A DNA stretch of 64,000 nt from Pseudarthrobacter polychromogenes (GCF_014644495.1 NZ_BMKU01000013.1:1-64000), one strand, 5' to 3'; numbered from the stretch's first letter, positions 50,314-59,091 are shown. A program made the numbers and translations. The notes: generated from the sequence alone by a model not told the origin.

Positions 50314-50387
50314 GGAGCCAGTTTAGCTACGCGGCTGGGTGCATCCTCTGCTCCACTGTCCGCCGCTGCGCTGTGCCCTGGTCGGCG

Positions 50388-50726
50388 CTAGGCCCCGCTG
50401 CGAGGGGCGAACATGATCACGGCCACGCCCAGCAGGCAGATCAGTGAACCCGTGATGTCCCAGCGGTCCGGCCGGAAACCGTCAAAGACCATTCCCCAGG
50501 CAAGGGACCCGGCCACAAACACCCCGCCGTATGCCGCCAGGATCCGGCCAAAGTGAGCGTCCGGCTGGAACGTGGCCACGAAGCCGTAGGCCCCCAGGGC
50601 GATGACGCCCAAGCCGGCCCACCACCAGTCCTTTCCTTCACGCACTGACTGCCACACCAGCCATGCGCCGCCGATTTCCGCCGCAGCAGCCAGGACAAAC
50701 AGCACCACGGTCTTGGCGATGCTCAC
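50388..50726 (-). CDS. YnfA/UPF0060 family membrane protein
   Basis: About 112 residues with four membrane segments: AKTVVLFVLAAAAEIGGAWLVWQ, GLGVIALGAYGFVATFQPDAHFGRILAAYGGVFVAGSLAWGM, and GSLICLLGVAVIMFAPR. These are the hallmark segments of YnfA. GTG 50726 gives the family's usual length; a GTG at 50747 is also possible. Related to small multidrug-resistance-type membrane proteins. Confidence 0.92.
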   Translation of the reverse strand: MSIAKTVVLFVLAAAAEIGGAWLVWQSVREGKDWWWAGLGVIALGAYGFVATFQPDAHFGRILAAYGGVFVAGSLAWGMVFDGFRPDRWDITGSLICLLGVAVIMFAPRSGA

Positions 50727-50817
50727 AGCTTCATCAGGGATACCCACGACGCCATCATGCCAGCCGGATTCACAAGGGGGCGGGAATGCCGGGGGCCGGG
50801 CCAGGGTTGGGCCGTGT

Positions 50818-51849
50818 ATGGAGCGCATCGGATTTCTCTCATTTGGCCATTGGGGTCCCGGGCAGGGCTCCCGCACCAGGACCGCCGGTGATGCACTCCT
50901 CCAGGCCATCGACCTGTCGGTGGCCGCGGAGGAGCTCGGGCTGGACGGAGCATTTTTCCGGGTGCACCACTTCGCCCGGCAGCAGGCCTCGCCATTCCCG
51001 CTTCTGTCCGCCATCGCCGCGCGCACCACCAGGATCGAGATCGGCACAGGCGTCATCGACATGCGGTACGAAAACCCGCTCTACATGGCCGAGGAAGCCG
51101 CGGCCGTGGACCTGATCAGCGGCGGCCGGCTGCAGCTCGGCATCAGCCGCGGGTCACCCGAGCCCGCCCGCCAGGGGGCGGCAGCATTCGGGTACGTGCC
51201 CGGCCCCGGAGAAACGGACGCGGATAGGGCCCGCCGGCACACCGCCCTCTTCCGGAAGGCAATCACCGGCGCGGGGGTTGCGGAAGCGGACCCGCGGTAC
51301 GCAGGCGGAGCCGTGGGGCTCCTGCCCGTCCAGCCACAGTCGCCCGGGCTCGCCGAGCGAATCTGGTGGGGAGCCGGAACCCGGAAGACGGCGGTCTGGG
51401 CCGCGGAACTGGGCATGAACCTGATGAGCTCCACGCTGCTGACCGAGGACACCGGCGTGCCCTTCCACGAACTCCAGGCCGAGCAGATCCAGCTGTTCAG
51501 GGACGCTTGGGCTGCAGCGGGCCACGAGCACACACCACGGGTATCGGTCAGCCGCAGTGTCCTGCCCATCGTGGATGAGGAAGACAGCCGCTTCTTTGCC
51601 GGTGCCGCCCTTCGGGACGGCCGGGACCAGGTGGGCATTATCGACGGACTGACTGCCAGGTTCGGGAAGAGCTACGCCGGCGCCCCGGACGTCCTGGCGG
51701 AGCAATTGGCTGCGGACACCGCCGTCCAGGCGGCTGACACCCTCCTGTTGACCGTGCCCAACCAGTTGGGCGTTGACTTCAACGCGAAGCTGCTGGGCAA
51801 TATCGTCCGGCATATCGCGCCTGCGCTGGGATGGAGCCCGGGCTCCTGA
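50818..51849 (+). CDS. LLM-class flavin-dependent oxidoreductase
   Basis: 343 residues from ATG 50818. Bacterial luciferase-like TIM barrel: MERIGFLSFGHWGPGQGS, AEELGLDGAFFRVHHFARQQASPFPLLSAIAARTTRIEIGTGVIDMRYENPLYMAEEAAAVDLISGGRLQLGISRGSPE. The flavin is probably FMN supplied as reduced cofactor. Divergent from ynfA. Substrate unknown. Soluble. Confidence 0.9.
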   Translation: MERIGFLSFGHWGPGQGSRTRTAGDALLQAIDLSVAAEELGLDGAFFRVHHFARQQASPFPLLSAIAARTTRIEIGTGVIDMRYENPLYMAEEAAAVDLISGGRLQLGISRGSPEPARQGAAAFGYVPGPGETDADRARRHTALFRKAITGAGVAEADPRYAGGAVGLLPVQPQSPGLAERIWWGAGTRKTAVWAAELGMNLMSSTLLTEDTGVPFHELQAEQIQLFRDAWAAAGHEHTPRVSVSRSVLPIVDEEDSRFFAGAALRDGRDQVGIIDGLTARFGKSYAGAPDVLAEQLAADTAVQAADTLLLTVPNQLGVDFNAKLLGNIVRHIAPALGWSPGS

Positions 51850-52042
51850 ACAGGCGCAACGCCCCTTGGACGGTAAAAAATTCTCCCCTGCGGGCCCTGT
51901 CCGCGATATACTAAGCAGGCTTATTGAACCATTACGGAACTTTCCGCGTTGCCGAACCGTTACTCTTAGAGTGCGGCTTGGGGGCTTAGCGCCATTACTA
52001 CAGCGTGACTGCGGAACGGTCATATGACGGAGAGAGAGAAAT
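51850..52042 (+). promoter_or_regulatory. Promoter/leader region of the desaturase operon
   Basis: The region contains AT-rich ATATACT (near 51907) and several TTACGGAAC/CCGTTACTC pieces suggestive of promoter and regulator sites. GACGGAGAGAGAG near 52027 is a strong ribosome site for the short frame at 52043. Confidence 0.4.
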
Positions 52043-52075
52043 ATGGCTCGCGCCGCTCTAGGCTTAATCCCATGA
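52043..52075 (+). CDS. Putative 10-residue leader peptide (MARAALGLIP)
   Basis: A strong GGAGAGAG site is followed by ATG at 52043. Ten codons end in TGA whose ATGA overlaps the ATG at 52072, the probable true start of the ferredoxin reductase. This is a classic translational-coupling layout. The alternative long start at 52024 has no ribosome site. No regulatory amino-acid run is obvious, so coupling rather than attenuation is the simplest reading. Confidence 0.45.
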   Translation: MARAALGLIP

Positions 52076-53169
52076 TCCGGTTACGTCAGCTGGCCCAGGC
52101 GGCCACTGTCCTCACCACGCCCCTGTCGCCGGAGGACATCCTAGCCCTGTTCAATCCCGTCTACTCTGCGCGCCAGCTTCGTGGCGTGGTCACGCGCGTG
52201 GTGCAGGAGACGGCACAGTCAGCAACTATCTTCTTCCGGCCCGGCCGCGGCTGGCACTCGCACCTGGCAGGCCAGTGGGCACGCATCGGCGTCGAGCTGG
52301 ACGGCGTCCGCCATTGGCGGTCGTATTCCCTCAGCACGCCTGCCGGCAAGGACCCCGCCATCACGGTCACTGATGTTGGGGCGGTGTCCGGCACCCTGGT
52401 GCGGACCACCAAGCCGGGCGACGTCCTGTTCCTGGCTCCTCCGCAGGGCGATTTCGTGCTTCCGGAGCACCCCCGCCCCCTGCTGATGGTCACTGCGGGC
52501 AGTGGCATCACGCCCGTCATGTCCATGATCCGCACCCTTGTCCCGCGTCGTCCGGACGCCGACGTCGTGCTGGTCCACTCGGCCCGCACCCCCGGAGACA
52601 GCCTCTTCCGCGAGGAACTCGCGGAGCTGGCGGACCAGTTCCCCAACTTCCGCCTCGCCCACTGGTTCACCGGCGAGCAGGGCCGCATGGACCTCACCAA
52701 CACCTCCCAGCTGGACGAGATTTGTCCCGACTGGAAGGAACGCGCGGCTTATGCCTGTGGTCCGGACAGCTTCCTGGACGACGCCGAGGCGCTGTGGAAG
52801 CGCGCGGCGCTCACCACGGCAGCGCCGGGTTCCGACGTTGCAGTCGCAGGCAGTGCCGGCAACCTCATGATCGAGCGCTTCAACACCACCTTCGACGCCG
52901 GAGTGGGGCACGACGGCGGGCTGGTCACCTTTGAGGCCTCCGACCGTGAGGTGGAGGCCGACGGCGACACCCCCATCCTGGACGTGGGGGAGGACGCTGG
53001 GGTACTGATGCCCAGCGGTTGCCGGATGGGCATCTGCCACAGCTGCCTGACCCCACTCCTGTCCGGGCAGGTGAGGGACCTCCGCACCGGGGAAGTCCAC
53101 GGCGAACCCGGCCAACTGATCCAAACGTGCGTCTCGGCAGCCGCCGGACCCGTCAACCTCGAAATCTGA
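52072..53169 (+). CDS. Ferredoxin reductase (desaturase electron-transfer partner)
   Basis: 365 residues from MIRLRQLAQAATV (or 381 from ATG 52024). FAD-binding domain with HWRSYSLSTPAGKDPAITVTD, NAD-binding domain with LLMVTAGSGITPVMSMIR, and a C-terminal plant-type [2Fe-2S] domain with PSGCRMGICHSCLTPL and IQTCVS (four cluster cysteines). Supplies electrons to the desaturase encoded 13 bases downstream; the pair resembles Rv3230c-DesA3 of mycobacteria (established family). Confidence 0.92.
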   Translation: MIRLRQLAQAATVLTTPLSPEDILALFNPVYSARQLRGVVTRVVQETAQSATIFFRPGRGWHSHLAGQWARIGVELDGVRHWRSYSLSTPAGKDPAITVTDVGAVSGTLVRTTKPGDVLFLAPPQGDFVLPEHPRPLLMVTAGSGITPVMSMIRTLVPRRPDADVVLVHSARTPGDSLFREELAELADQFPNFRLAHWFTGEQGRMDLTNTSQLDEICPDWKERAAYACGPDSFLDDAEALWKRAALTTAAPGSDVAVAGSAGNLMIERFNTTFDAGVGHDGGLVTFEASDREVEADGDTPILDVGEDAGVLMPSGCRMGICHSCLTPLLSGQVRDLRTGEVHGEPGQLIQTCVSAAAGPVNLEI

Positions 53170-53182
53170 GGAGCATCACGGT

Positions 53183-54367
53183 ATGACTGTAGTAACACCG
53201 AGCAAAACCACACCCGCCGAAGGCAAGCCGACCGGAGGGTCAAGGACGCGCCCCGGAAAGCTCGCCGAGTCCGGCAGCCCCACTGTCCGGCCGCCGGCCG
53301 CCGCCCACCTGAGTGATGAGCAGGTGGCGGAACTCGGGCGCGAACTCGACGCCATCCGCGACGAGATCCTGGCCAAGCGCGGTTCAGCCGACGCCGCCTA
53401 CATCCGCCGCGTGATCAAGATCCAGCGTGGCCTGGAGATCTCCGGCCGTGCCGCCCTGCTGGTCAGCAAGAACAAGGCTGCCTGGGTCACCGGAACCACC
53501 CTGCTGAGTTTGGCCAAGATCCTGGAAAACATGGAAATCGGGCACAACGTCCTGCACGGCCAGTGGGACTGGATGCGGGACCCGGACATCCATTCCACCA
53601 CCTGGGAGTGGGACTTCGTCACCCCCTCGCGTTCGTGGCAGCACACCCACAATGACCTCCACCACCGCTGGACCAACGTGGTGGGCAAGGACAACGACGT
53701 CGGATACAACCTCCTGCGGATGGACGAACAGCAGCCGTGGAAGCCCATCAACCTGGCCAACCCGGTGTTCAACGCCATCCTGGCGCCGCTCTTCGAGTGG
53801 GGCATCGCCATCTACGACCTTGAGCTCACGGAGTTCAAGGAAGGCAAGAAGTCCAAGGAAGCGCTGCTCAAGGACCTCAAGGCCCTCGGCAAGAAGGTTG
53901 TCACCCAGTTCACCAAGGACTACGCCGCGACCCCCGCCGTCGCCATGCTGACCGGCTCCGGAAAGCAGGCGCTATACGGGACCCTGACGGCCAATGCCGT
54001 GCGCAACGTCTGGGCCCACGCCGTGATCTTCTGCGGCCACTTCCCCGAAGGCACTGACACCTTCACGGAGGAAATGGCGGAGGGCGAAACCCGCGGCGAC
54101 TGGTACATCCGCCAGATGATCGGCTCCGCCAACATTTCCGGGTCCAAACTCATGCACATCATGACCGGTAATCTCTCTCACCAGATTGAGCACCACCTCT
54201 TCCCGGACCTGCCCTCCAACCGGTACGCCGAGGTGGCGCCCAAGGTCCGTGAGATCTGCCAGCGCTACGGTTTGAAGTACACCACCGGGCCGCTGCTGAA
54301 GCAGGTCGGATCCACCTGGGGCAAGATCTTCAAGCTGGCACTGCCCGGCAAGACGGCCACGGCTTAA
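53183..54367 (+). CDS. Acyl-CoA / fatty acid desaturase (DesA3-like)
   Basis: 394 residues. Three His boxes: GHNVLHGQWDWM (about 119), HTHNDLHHRWTNV (about 155) and HQIEHHLFPDLPSNRY (about 333), which ligate the di-iron centre. Membrane segments are less obvious than in typical desaturases. Oxidises saturated acyl chains to monounsaturated ones at the membrane, using the upstream reductase. Ribosome site GAGGAGC. Followed by a terminator with T-run. Confidence 0.95.
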   Translation: MTVVTPSKTTPAEGKPTGGSRTRPGKLAESGSPTVRPPAAAHLSDEQVAELGRELDAIRDEILAKRGSADAAYIRRVIKIQRGLEISGRAALLVSKNKAAWVTGTTLLSLAKILENMEIGHNVLHGQWDWMRDPDIHSTTWEWDFVTPSRSWQHTHNDLHHRWTNVVGKDNDVGYNLLRMDEQQPWKPINLANPVFNAILAPLFEWGIAIYDLELTEFKEGKKSKEALLKDLKALGKKVVTQFTKDYAATPAVAMLTGSGKQALYGTLTANAVRNVWAHAVIFCGHFPEGTDTFTEEMAEGETRGDWYIRQMIGSANISGSKLMHIMTGNLSHQIEHHLFPDLPSNRYAEVAPKVREICQRYGLKYTTGPLLKQVGSTWGKIFKLALPGKTATA

Positions 54368-54397
54368 CAACCGCACCGCCTGTCCAAAGCACTGAAG

Positions 54398-54437
54398 GCA
54401 CCTCCGGCTCCGGGATTATCCCCGGGACCGGAGGTGC
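54398..54437 (+). terminator. Rho-independent terminator after the desaturase
   Basis: GCACCTCCGG (54398-54407) and CCGGAGGTGC (54428-54437), with inner CTCCGGG/CCCGGGA pairing and followed by TTTTCT. The strongest classical terminator in the window. Confidence 0.85.
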
Positions 54438-54452
54438 TTTTCTGTCCCCACC

Positions 54453-54565
54453 GACGCTCTCTCACTTAACGCAACGTTTCCCCTGACGCTCTCTCACTCC
54501 CTGCAGGTTTCCGGCAGACGCTCTCTCACTCCCTGCAGGTTTCCGGCAGACGCTCTCTCACTTTC
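54453..54565. repeat. 32-bp repeat array, left copy (3.5 units)
   Basis: Units start with GACGCTCTCTCACT at 54453, 54485, 54517 and a partial at 54549: period exactly 32. Unit 1 continues TAACGCAACGTTTCCCCT; units 2 and 3 continue CCCTGCAGGTTTCCGGCA and are identical to each other. The same repeat, reversed, is at 55875-55957, on the other side of a two-gene segment. Non-coding in both strands. Confidence 0.9.
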
Positions 54566-54639
54566 CCTGGACCCCTCTCGTGCACCCGGGGCAGGCGCGC
54601 ATAATTGATTCCACAGCCGCGGCGCCCAACGGAGGAATC

Positions 54640-54837
54640 ATGCGGATTCTCGGAGCACTCATCGTTATCTGGCTCATCATTGGCGGCGTGGCCGCCTGGC
54701 AGCGCGGCTATTTCGGCGCCGCGCCCGGCAACTGCGCGGAGGCGGGAACCATTGCCGTCACCATCGCTGCCGGCCCCCTGAACTACATGGGAGCAAATCC
54801 CCAGATTTCCTGCGAACTTCCGCAACCCTCCCCGTAG
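54640..54837 (+). CDS. Small membrane-anchored hypothetical protein
   Basis: 65 residues. Strong GGAGGA site and ATG. N-terminal hydrophobic segment ILGALIVIWLIIGGVAAW (about 3-20), then an extracytoplasmic tail with two cysteines (GNCAEAGTIAVTIAAGPLNY and QISCELPQP). I do not recognise the family. It lies between the 32-bp array and the alpha/beta hydrolase. Confidence 0.75.
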   Translation: MRILGALIVIWLIIGGVAAWQRGYFGAAPGNCAEAGTIAVTIAAGPLNYMGANPQISCELPQPSP

Positions 54838-54970
54838 CAGGGCCGGCCCGGCAACCAACTCACGCGGGGAAGACTGGACGGGGCGGTGGACCGCCCTAGA
54901 GTAGGTACTGCGCGGCCGCGGCTCCTTCGGCGGCCGCACCGAACCCACAGTCTCGAAAGGACCCGCCGCG

Positions 54971-55807
54971 ATGGCCTTCATCACCGTTGGAACCGAAAAC
55001 AGCACTGATATCGAGCTCTACTACGAAGACCACGGCTCCGGCCAGCCCGTCGTCCTGATCCACGGCTACCCCCTGGACGGATCCTCCTGGGAAAAGCAGA
55101 CCGCTGCGCTCCTTGACGCCGGCTACCGTGTCATCACCTACGACCGGCGCGGCTTCGGGAAATCCAGCAAGACCACCGAGGGATACGACTACGACACCTT
55201 CGCCGCCGACCTCAACACCATACTGACAACTCTGGACCTGACCGACGTCGTTCTGGTGGGCTTCTCCATGGGCACCGGCGAGGTGGGCCGTTACCTGGGC
55301 ACCTACGGCTCCTCCCGGGTTGCGCGGGCAGCCTTCCTCGGCTCCTTGGAACCGTTCCTGCTCAAGACTGACGACAACCCGGACGGCGTCCCGCAGGAGG
55401 TTTTCGATGGGCTGAAGGAGGCCGTCACTGCGGACCGGTATGCCTTCTTCACCGAATTCTTCAAGAACTTCTACAACTCGGACACGTTCCTGGGCACGCC
55501 CCGACTCAGCCAGGAGGCCGTCAACGCCAGCTGGAGCCTGGCCGCGGGTGCTGGCGCCACTGCATCAGTGGCGGCCCAGCCCACGTGGCTCACGGACTTC
55601 CGGGATGACATCCCTAAGATCGACGTCCCCGCGCTTATCCTCCACGGCACCGCGGACAATATCCTGCCCATCGACTCCACCGGCCGGCTGTTCGCCAAGG
55701 CACTGCCCAGCGCCGACTATGTGGAAATCGAAGGTGCCCCGCACGGCCTGCTGTGGACGCACGCCCCCGAAGTGAACGAAGCACTCCTGCGCTTCCTCGC
55801 CAAGTAG
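54971..55807 (+). CDS. Alpha/beta hydrolase (haloperoxidase/arylesterase-like)
   Basis: 278 residues. Oxyanion HGYPLDGSSW, nucleophile elbow VLVGFSMGTGE (Ser about 99), acid in LHGTADNILPIDSTG, and His in EGAPHGLLWTH. YDRRGFGKSS at about 58 is typical of non-haem chloroperoxidase/arylesterase group enzymes. Cofactor-free, probably cytoplasmic. Followed by a hairpin and the reversed 32-bp array. Substrate unknown. Confidence 0.93.
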   Translation: MAFITVGTENSTDIELYYEDHGSGQPVVLIHGYPLDGSSWEKQTAALLDAGYRVITYDRRGFGKSSKTTEGYDYDTFAADLNTILTTLDLTDVVLVGFSMGTGEVGRYLGTYGSSRVARAAFLGSLEPFLLKTDDNPDGVPQEVFDGLKEAVTADRYAFFTEFFKNFYNSDTFLGTPRLSQEAVNASWSLAAGAGATASVAAQPTWLTDFRDDIPKIDVPALILHGTADNILPIDSTGRLFAKALPSADYVEIEGAPHGLLWTHAPEVNEALLRFLAK

Positions 55808-55841
55808 CCGCTGCCCTCCCCGCACGTCCAGCGCACGTAAA

Positions 55842-55877
55842 ACGTCCGGCGGCGGCATGACTGCCGCCGCCGGACGT
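55842..55877. terminator. Perfect 16-bp-arm hairpin after the hydrolase gene
   Basis: ACGTCCGGCGGCGGCA (55842-55857) and its complement (55862-55877), loop TGAC. It touches the first base of the reversed 32-bp array. Lies between convergent genes. Confidence 0.8.
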
Positions 55878-55957
55878 GAGTGAGCGTTGGGGGAAACGTT
55901 GCGTTAAGTGAGAGAGCGTTGGGGGAAACGTTGCGTTAGGTGATAGAGGATTGGGGG
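55875..55957. repeat. 32-bp repeat array, right copy (inverted, 2.6 units)
   Basis: In forward sequence the unit reads AGTGAGAGAGCGTTGGGGGA plus AACGTTGCGTTA. Full units at 55875-55906 and 55907-55938 (30 of 32 identical), then a degenerate 19-base piece (55939-55957) ending exactly at the stop codon of the DUF4353 gene. Reverse-complemented it matches unit 1 of the left array in 30 of 32 positions. Confidence 0.9.
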
Positions 55958-57589
55958 CTACCAGCGGGGGCCGCCGCCTCCGCCGGGGCCCTGCGCTGCG
56001 GTGTAGTCTCCGGCGGTGACCGTACCCTGTTCCGTGGCGCCGTCGAGCGACCCTTCACCGATGCCCGCGCTGACCGTTGCCGTCCCGCCGGTGTAAATGG
56101 TGTATTCCTGGCCGTCGCTGATGGCCGCGGAGGAGAACACCAGTGACGCTGCGGCCTTGGTGGTGACGAAGGCTGCCACCACGTTGCCGGAGGAATCGGC
56201 AATCTGGACTACCGTGCCGGCGGGAACGGAGGATTCCAGGGTCACCTGCACGCCGGACTGCGTGGAGGAGGCTCCCGGTGAGACAGCCATGCCCGCGCTG
56301 CCGGCAGCGGCCACGGTTCCGCCCGTGACGGCCAGCTCACCGTTGACGTCCAGCGCCCCGTTGCCGTTGTTGGTGGGCCCATTGACGACGACGGTGCCGC
56401 CGGAGATGCTGGCGTTGCCGTTGGAGTCCAGGCCGTCGCCTTCGGCGTTGATGGTGAGCAGGCCGCCGCTGATGTTCACGGTGTAGTCGCCCACGGCCAT
56501 CTCCCCGCCACCCATGCCACCGCCCATTCCGCTGCCCATTCCGCCTGCGGCGGTGGTGCTGGAACTTGTGCTGCCGCCTGAGGCGTTCACGCCGTCGTCG
56601 TTGGCGGTGACGGTGGCGGTGCCGCCGGTCATGATGATGTGCTGGGCTTCGAGGCCTTCCTCCGATTCCTCCACGGTGGTGGTGCCGGCAGCGATAGTGA
56701 GCGTGTTGAAGGCCTTGATCCCGTCGTCTCCGGCGTTGACGTTCAGGGTGCCGCCGTTGACCAGGACCCAGCCGCGGCCCTCGTCCTCCTCGTTGTCGGA
56801 CTTGAAGCCATCGTCGCCCGCTGTCACCTGGTAGGCGCCGTCCAGGAGCACCGCATAGTCCTTGCCGACGATGCCGTCGTCCGCAGCGTCCACCGTCACG
56901 TTGCCGGCGGCCAGGACCAGGCCATCCTTCGAGGAGATGCCGTCGTTGAAGTTGCCGTCTACGGTGAGGGACCCGGGCCCGGCAATCGTGAGGTCGGCCA
57001 TGGAGTACACGGCGGCGTTGGGGGCGTCCGTGCCCTGGTCGGCGTAGGTTGAGGCGTCGCTGAGGGAGTTGGTGGTTCCGTCAGCGAGGTAGACGATCGC
57101 CTCGTTCGCGCCCTCCACCACAAATGGGGAACCCGTGGAGTTGGTGATGTCTGCCCCGTCGAGGATGATGCGGACCACGTCTTCTTCACCGGCAGCCACC
57201 ACCACCTGCCCGTCGGACAGCGAGCCGCTGAGGCGGTAGGTGCCGGCGGCGGTGATGGTGACGGTGTCGCCGTCGATCTTTACGGCGGACGACGACGTGC
57301 CGCCGGCGGCAGTGCTGGTAGCGTCCGCCAGCGTCACGGCTACTTCGGCGGCGGCCTCCCAGGTGAGGTCGTCGGCGTCGTAGTGGGTGTCTTCTGCGAG
57401 GGCGTCCAACGAGACGGCCTCGGCAGTGCCGGTGGAGGCAGTGGAGGCGGCAGTGCCCGCGCTGGTGGTGGAGGCCGAACTGCTGACGGCCGAGACCCCG
57501 GTGGGCGTCGTGCCGCCCACCGAGCAGCCCGCCAGGCCGAGGGCGAGGGCGAGCGCGGTGACGGACAGGTGTGTGCGGAAGCGTTTCAT
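55958..57589 (-). CDS. DUF4353 carbohydrate-binding-type lipoprotein
   Basis: 543 residues. Lipobox LGLAGC after MKRFRTHLSVTALALALG gives a membrane-anchored lipoprotein. After a Ser/Thr/Ala linker come repeated beta-strand modules: ITAAGTYRLSGSLSDGQVVV, the repeating DGI and DDGI motifs (NFNDGISSKDGLVL, AADDGIVGKDYAVL, AGDDGIKAFNTLTI), and Gly/Met-rich stretches. This is the right-handed beta-helix pattern of DUF4353. Last gene of the minus-strand polymer locus; likely displayed on the cell surface. Confidence 0.88.
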   Translation of the reverse strand: MKRFRTHLSVTALALALGLAGCSVGGTTPTGVSAVSSSASTTSAGTAASTASTGTAEAVSLDALAEDTHYDADDLTWEAAAEVAVTLADATSTAAGGTSSSAVKIDGDTVTITAAGTYRLSGSLSDGQVVVAAGEEDVVRIILDGADITNSTGSPFVVEGANEAIVYLADGTTNSLSDASTYADQGTDAPNAAVYSMADLTIAGPGSLTVDGNFNDGISSKDGLVLAAGNVTVDAADDGIVGKDYAVLLDGAYQVTAGDDGFKSDNEEDEGRGWVLVNGGTLNVNAGDDGIKAFNTLTIAAGTTTVEESEEGLEAQHIIMTGGTATVTANDDGVNASGGSTSSSTTAAGGMGSGMGGGMGGGEMAVGDYTVNISGGLLTINAEGDGLDSNGNASISGGTVVVNGPTNNGNGALDVNGELAVTGGTVAAAGSAGMAVSPGASSTQSGVQVTLESSVPAGTVVQIADSSGNVVAAFVTTKAAASLVFSSAAISDGQEYTIYTGGTATVSAGIGEGSLDGATEQGTVTAGDYTAAQGPGGGGGPRW

Positions 57590-57625
57590 GGTTTTTCCTT
57601 CAGGTTAAATCGGGGGGAGATGTGG

Positions 57626-58414
57626 TCAGGCTGCGGGCCGGAGGGAGAGGCTGCGGCGCAGCGTCCGGTTCCAGCGGTTTGCGGGCAGGTCCGGGCACAG
57701 GGCGGCCATGCCGGTGGCGAATTTTGAGATCCGGGAGGGGCGGACGCCGTAGGCCCACAGATGCCGGTCCAGCGGCCCGGCCGTGGAGCCCGACTTGGTC
57801 TCCAGGATCACCGCATCATTGAGCACCCAAGCAGTCTGGCCGGGACGCTGCCAGGTCACGTCCGTGTCGATGGTGGCGCGGCTCCCGGACTCCGGCAGGT
57901 AGAGCGTGGTCCGGTGGTAGCGGGTTTCCAGGACCGGGTGGAGGCGGCCTGGGGGCACTGAACCCACAGCCGCGGTGAGCGTTTCGCGGACGTATTCCAG
58001 GCCTTCGGCCGTGAGCCGGGCGCGGTCCTCGGGAAGGTACGGGATGCGTTCCTTGACCGTCGCTTCCCGGGCGCCTTCGGTCTTCACCTCCAGGAAGCTC
58101 ACCGCGCTGTCCACGTAGGTCCGGGTGCGGATCTTGTACCGGCGCCGGCGGCCGTGGGCTGCCAACAGGTAACTGTCCAGGCCGGCGGTGTCGAAGTAGA
58201 CGGAGTCGTAGGCGAAGCTGCGGGAGCCGTCCATCTCCAGGACGCGGACGTCGGCGCGGAACGTGGCGAGGAGCTGGCCCGCAAGCCGGGCCGGGACCAC
58301 GTACTTGCGGTCCACCCGGGTCTGCAGTGCGGCTTCGGAGTTGAGCTCCTCCAGCCCAACGGACCGGAGGGAATGAAGGTTGCTCACGACGGCGGCCGTT
58401 GCGAGGATGCTCAT
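57626..58414 (-). CDS. VTC-domain polyphosphate polymerase-like protein
   Basis: 262 residues. CYTH/VTC tunnel-fold features: DRKYVVPARLAG, YDSVYFDTAGLDSYL, RRRYKIRTRTYVDS with basic triphosphate ligands, FLEVKTEGARE and ATVKERIPY, ETRYHRTTLYLPE, ATIDTDVTW, and the metal-binding ILETKSGS. All the expected Arg/Lys/Glu positions seem intact, so polymerising activity on ATP is plausible (VTC4-type chemistry). Overlaps the DUF4956 gene (ATGA), as is usual for this pair. Confidence 0.9.
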   Translation of the reverse strand: MSILATAAVVSNLHSLRSVGLEELNSEAALQTRVDRKYVVPARLAGQLLATFRADVRVLEMDGSRSFAYDSVYFDTAGLDSYLLAAHGRRRRYKIRTRTYVDSAVSFLEVKTEGAREATVKERIPYLPEDRARLTAEGLEYVRETLTAAVGSVPPGRLHPVLETRYHRTTLYLPESGSRATIDTDVTWQRPGQTAWVLNDAVILETKSGSTAGPLDRHLWAYGVRPSRISKFATGMAALCPDLPANRWNRTLRRSLSLRPAA

Positions 58415-59091
58415 GCGGCACCTGCAGGGGTTGTCAGGCGGGCGGTGGCTGGTTCTCCGGTGGAAGGTTGAAGGGAGGCAGGTTCCATGCGGGCAGGTTC
58501 CGCGTGCCGCGGCGCCGGCAGGGCCGTGACGGCTGCAGCGAAGGCTGCGGGGGAGTAGGCGTACCGGACATCCACGATGGTCTTGTCGTTCACCAGGTCC
58601 AGTTCCTGGATGGTGGCGGAGTGGACCTTGCCGTGGAGGACTTCTTCCAGCCGGGCGTAGAGTTCGCCGTCCTCGGCAATGGCGCGGTCCAGGACAACGG
58701 TCTGGTGGCGGTGGGCCGGCAGGACCCGCGGGTGGTCACCCACGAACATCACCAGCAGGATCAGGGCCATCAGGGAACCGGTCAGCCAGAGGGGCTCAAT
58801 CCCCAGGCCGGCAATCAGGCCAAGGGCCAGGGCTGAGAAGTAGTAGGCCACCTCGTGCTGGGCCAGTTCGGTGGAACGGAGCCGGATGATGGACAGGACC
58901 CCGAACAGGCCCAGTCCCAGGCCAAGCCCGGCGGCGGAACCCGAGAGCGCTGTGGCCACGGCCAGGACGCCCACGTTCATGCCCAGGTAGGACACCACCA
59001 GGTCGCGGCGGCGGTGGCGGCGGAGGTACAGGGCGAAGGTCAGGATGCTGATGGCTGCCAGGTCGGCGAGGATGAAAATAAGGGGGTTCAT
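58411..59091 (-). CDS. DUF4956 membrane protein
   Basis: 226 residues from the ATG at 59091. Four membrane segments: FILADLAAISILTFALYL, YLGMNVGVLAVATALSG, GLGLGLGLFGVLSIIRLRS and YFSALALGLIAGLGIEPLWLTGSLMALILLVMFV. The cytoplasmic C-terminal domain has LDLVNDKTIVDVRYAY. The DUF4956 hallmark SIIRLRSTELAQHEVAYYF is present. DUF4956 and VTC genes are commonly adjacent; the former may be the membrane exporter or anchor. Confidence 0.88.
   Translation of the reverse strand: MNPLIFILADLAAISILTFALYLRRHRRRDLVVSYLGMNVGVLAVATALSGSAAGLGLGLGLFGVLSIIRLRSTELAQHEVAYYFSALALGLIAGLGIEPLWLTGSLMALILLVMFVGDHPRVLPAHRHQTVVLDRAIAEDGELYARLEEVLHGKVHSATIQELDLVNDKTIVDVRYAYSPAAFAAAVTALPAPRHAEPARMEPASLQPSTGEPATARLTTPAGAA

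Noticed and set aside
54453..54565. CRISPR array
   Set aside because: Regular 32-bp period, but there are no unique spacers between identical repeats, no cas genes nearby, and the units abut. Better described as tandem repeats.
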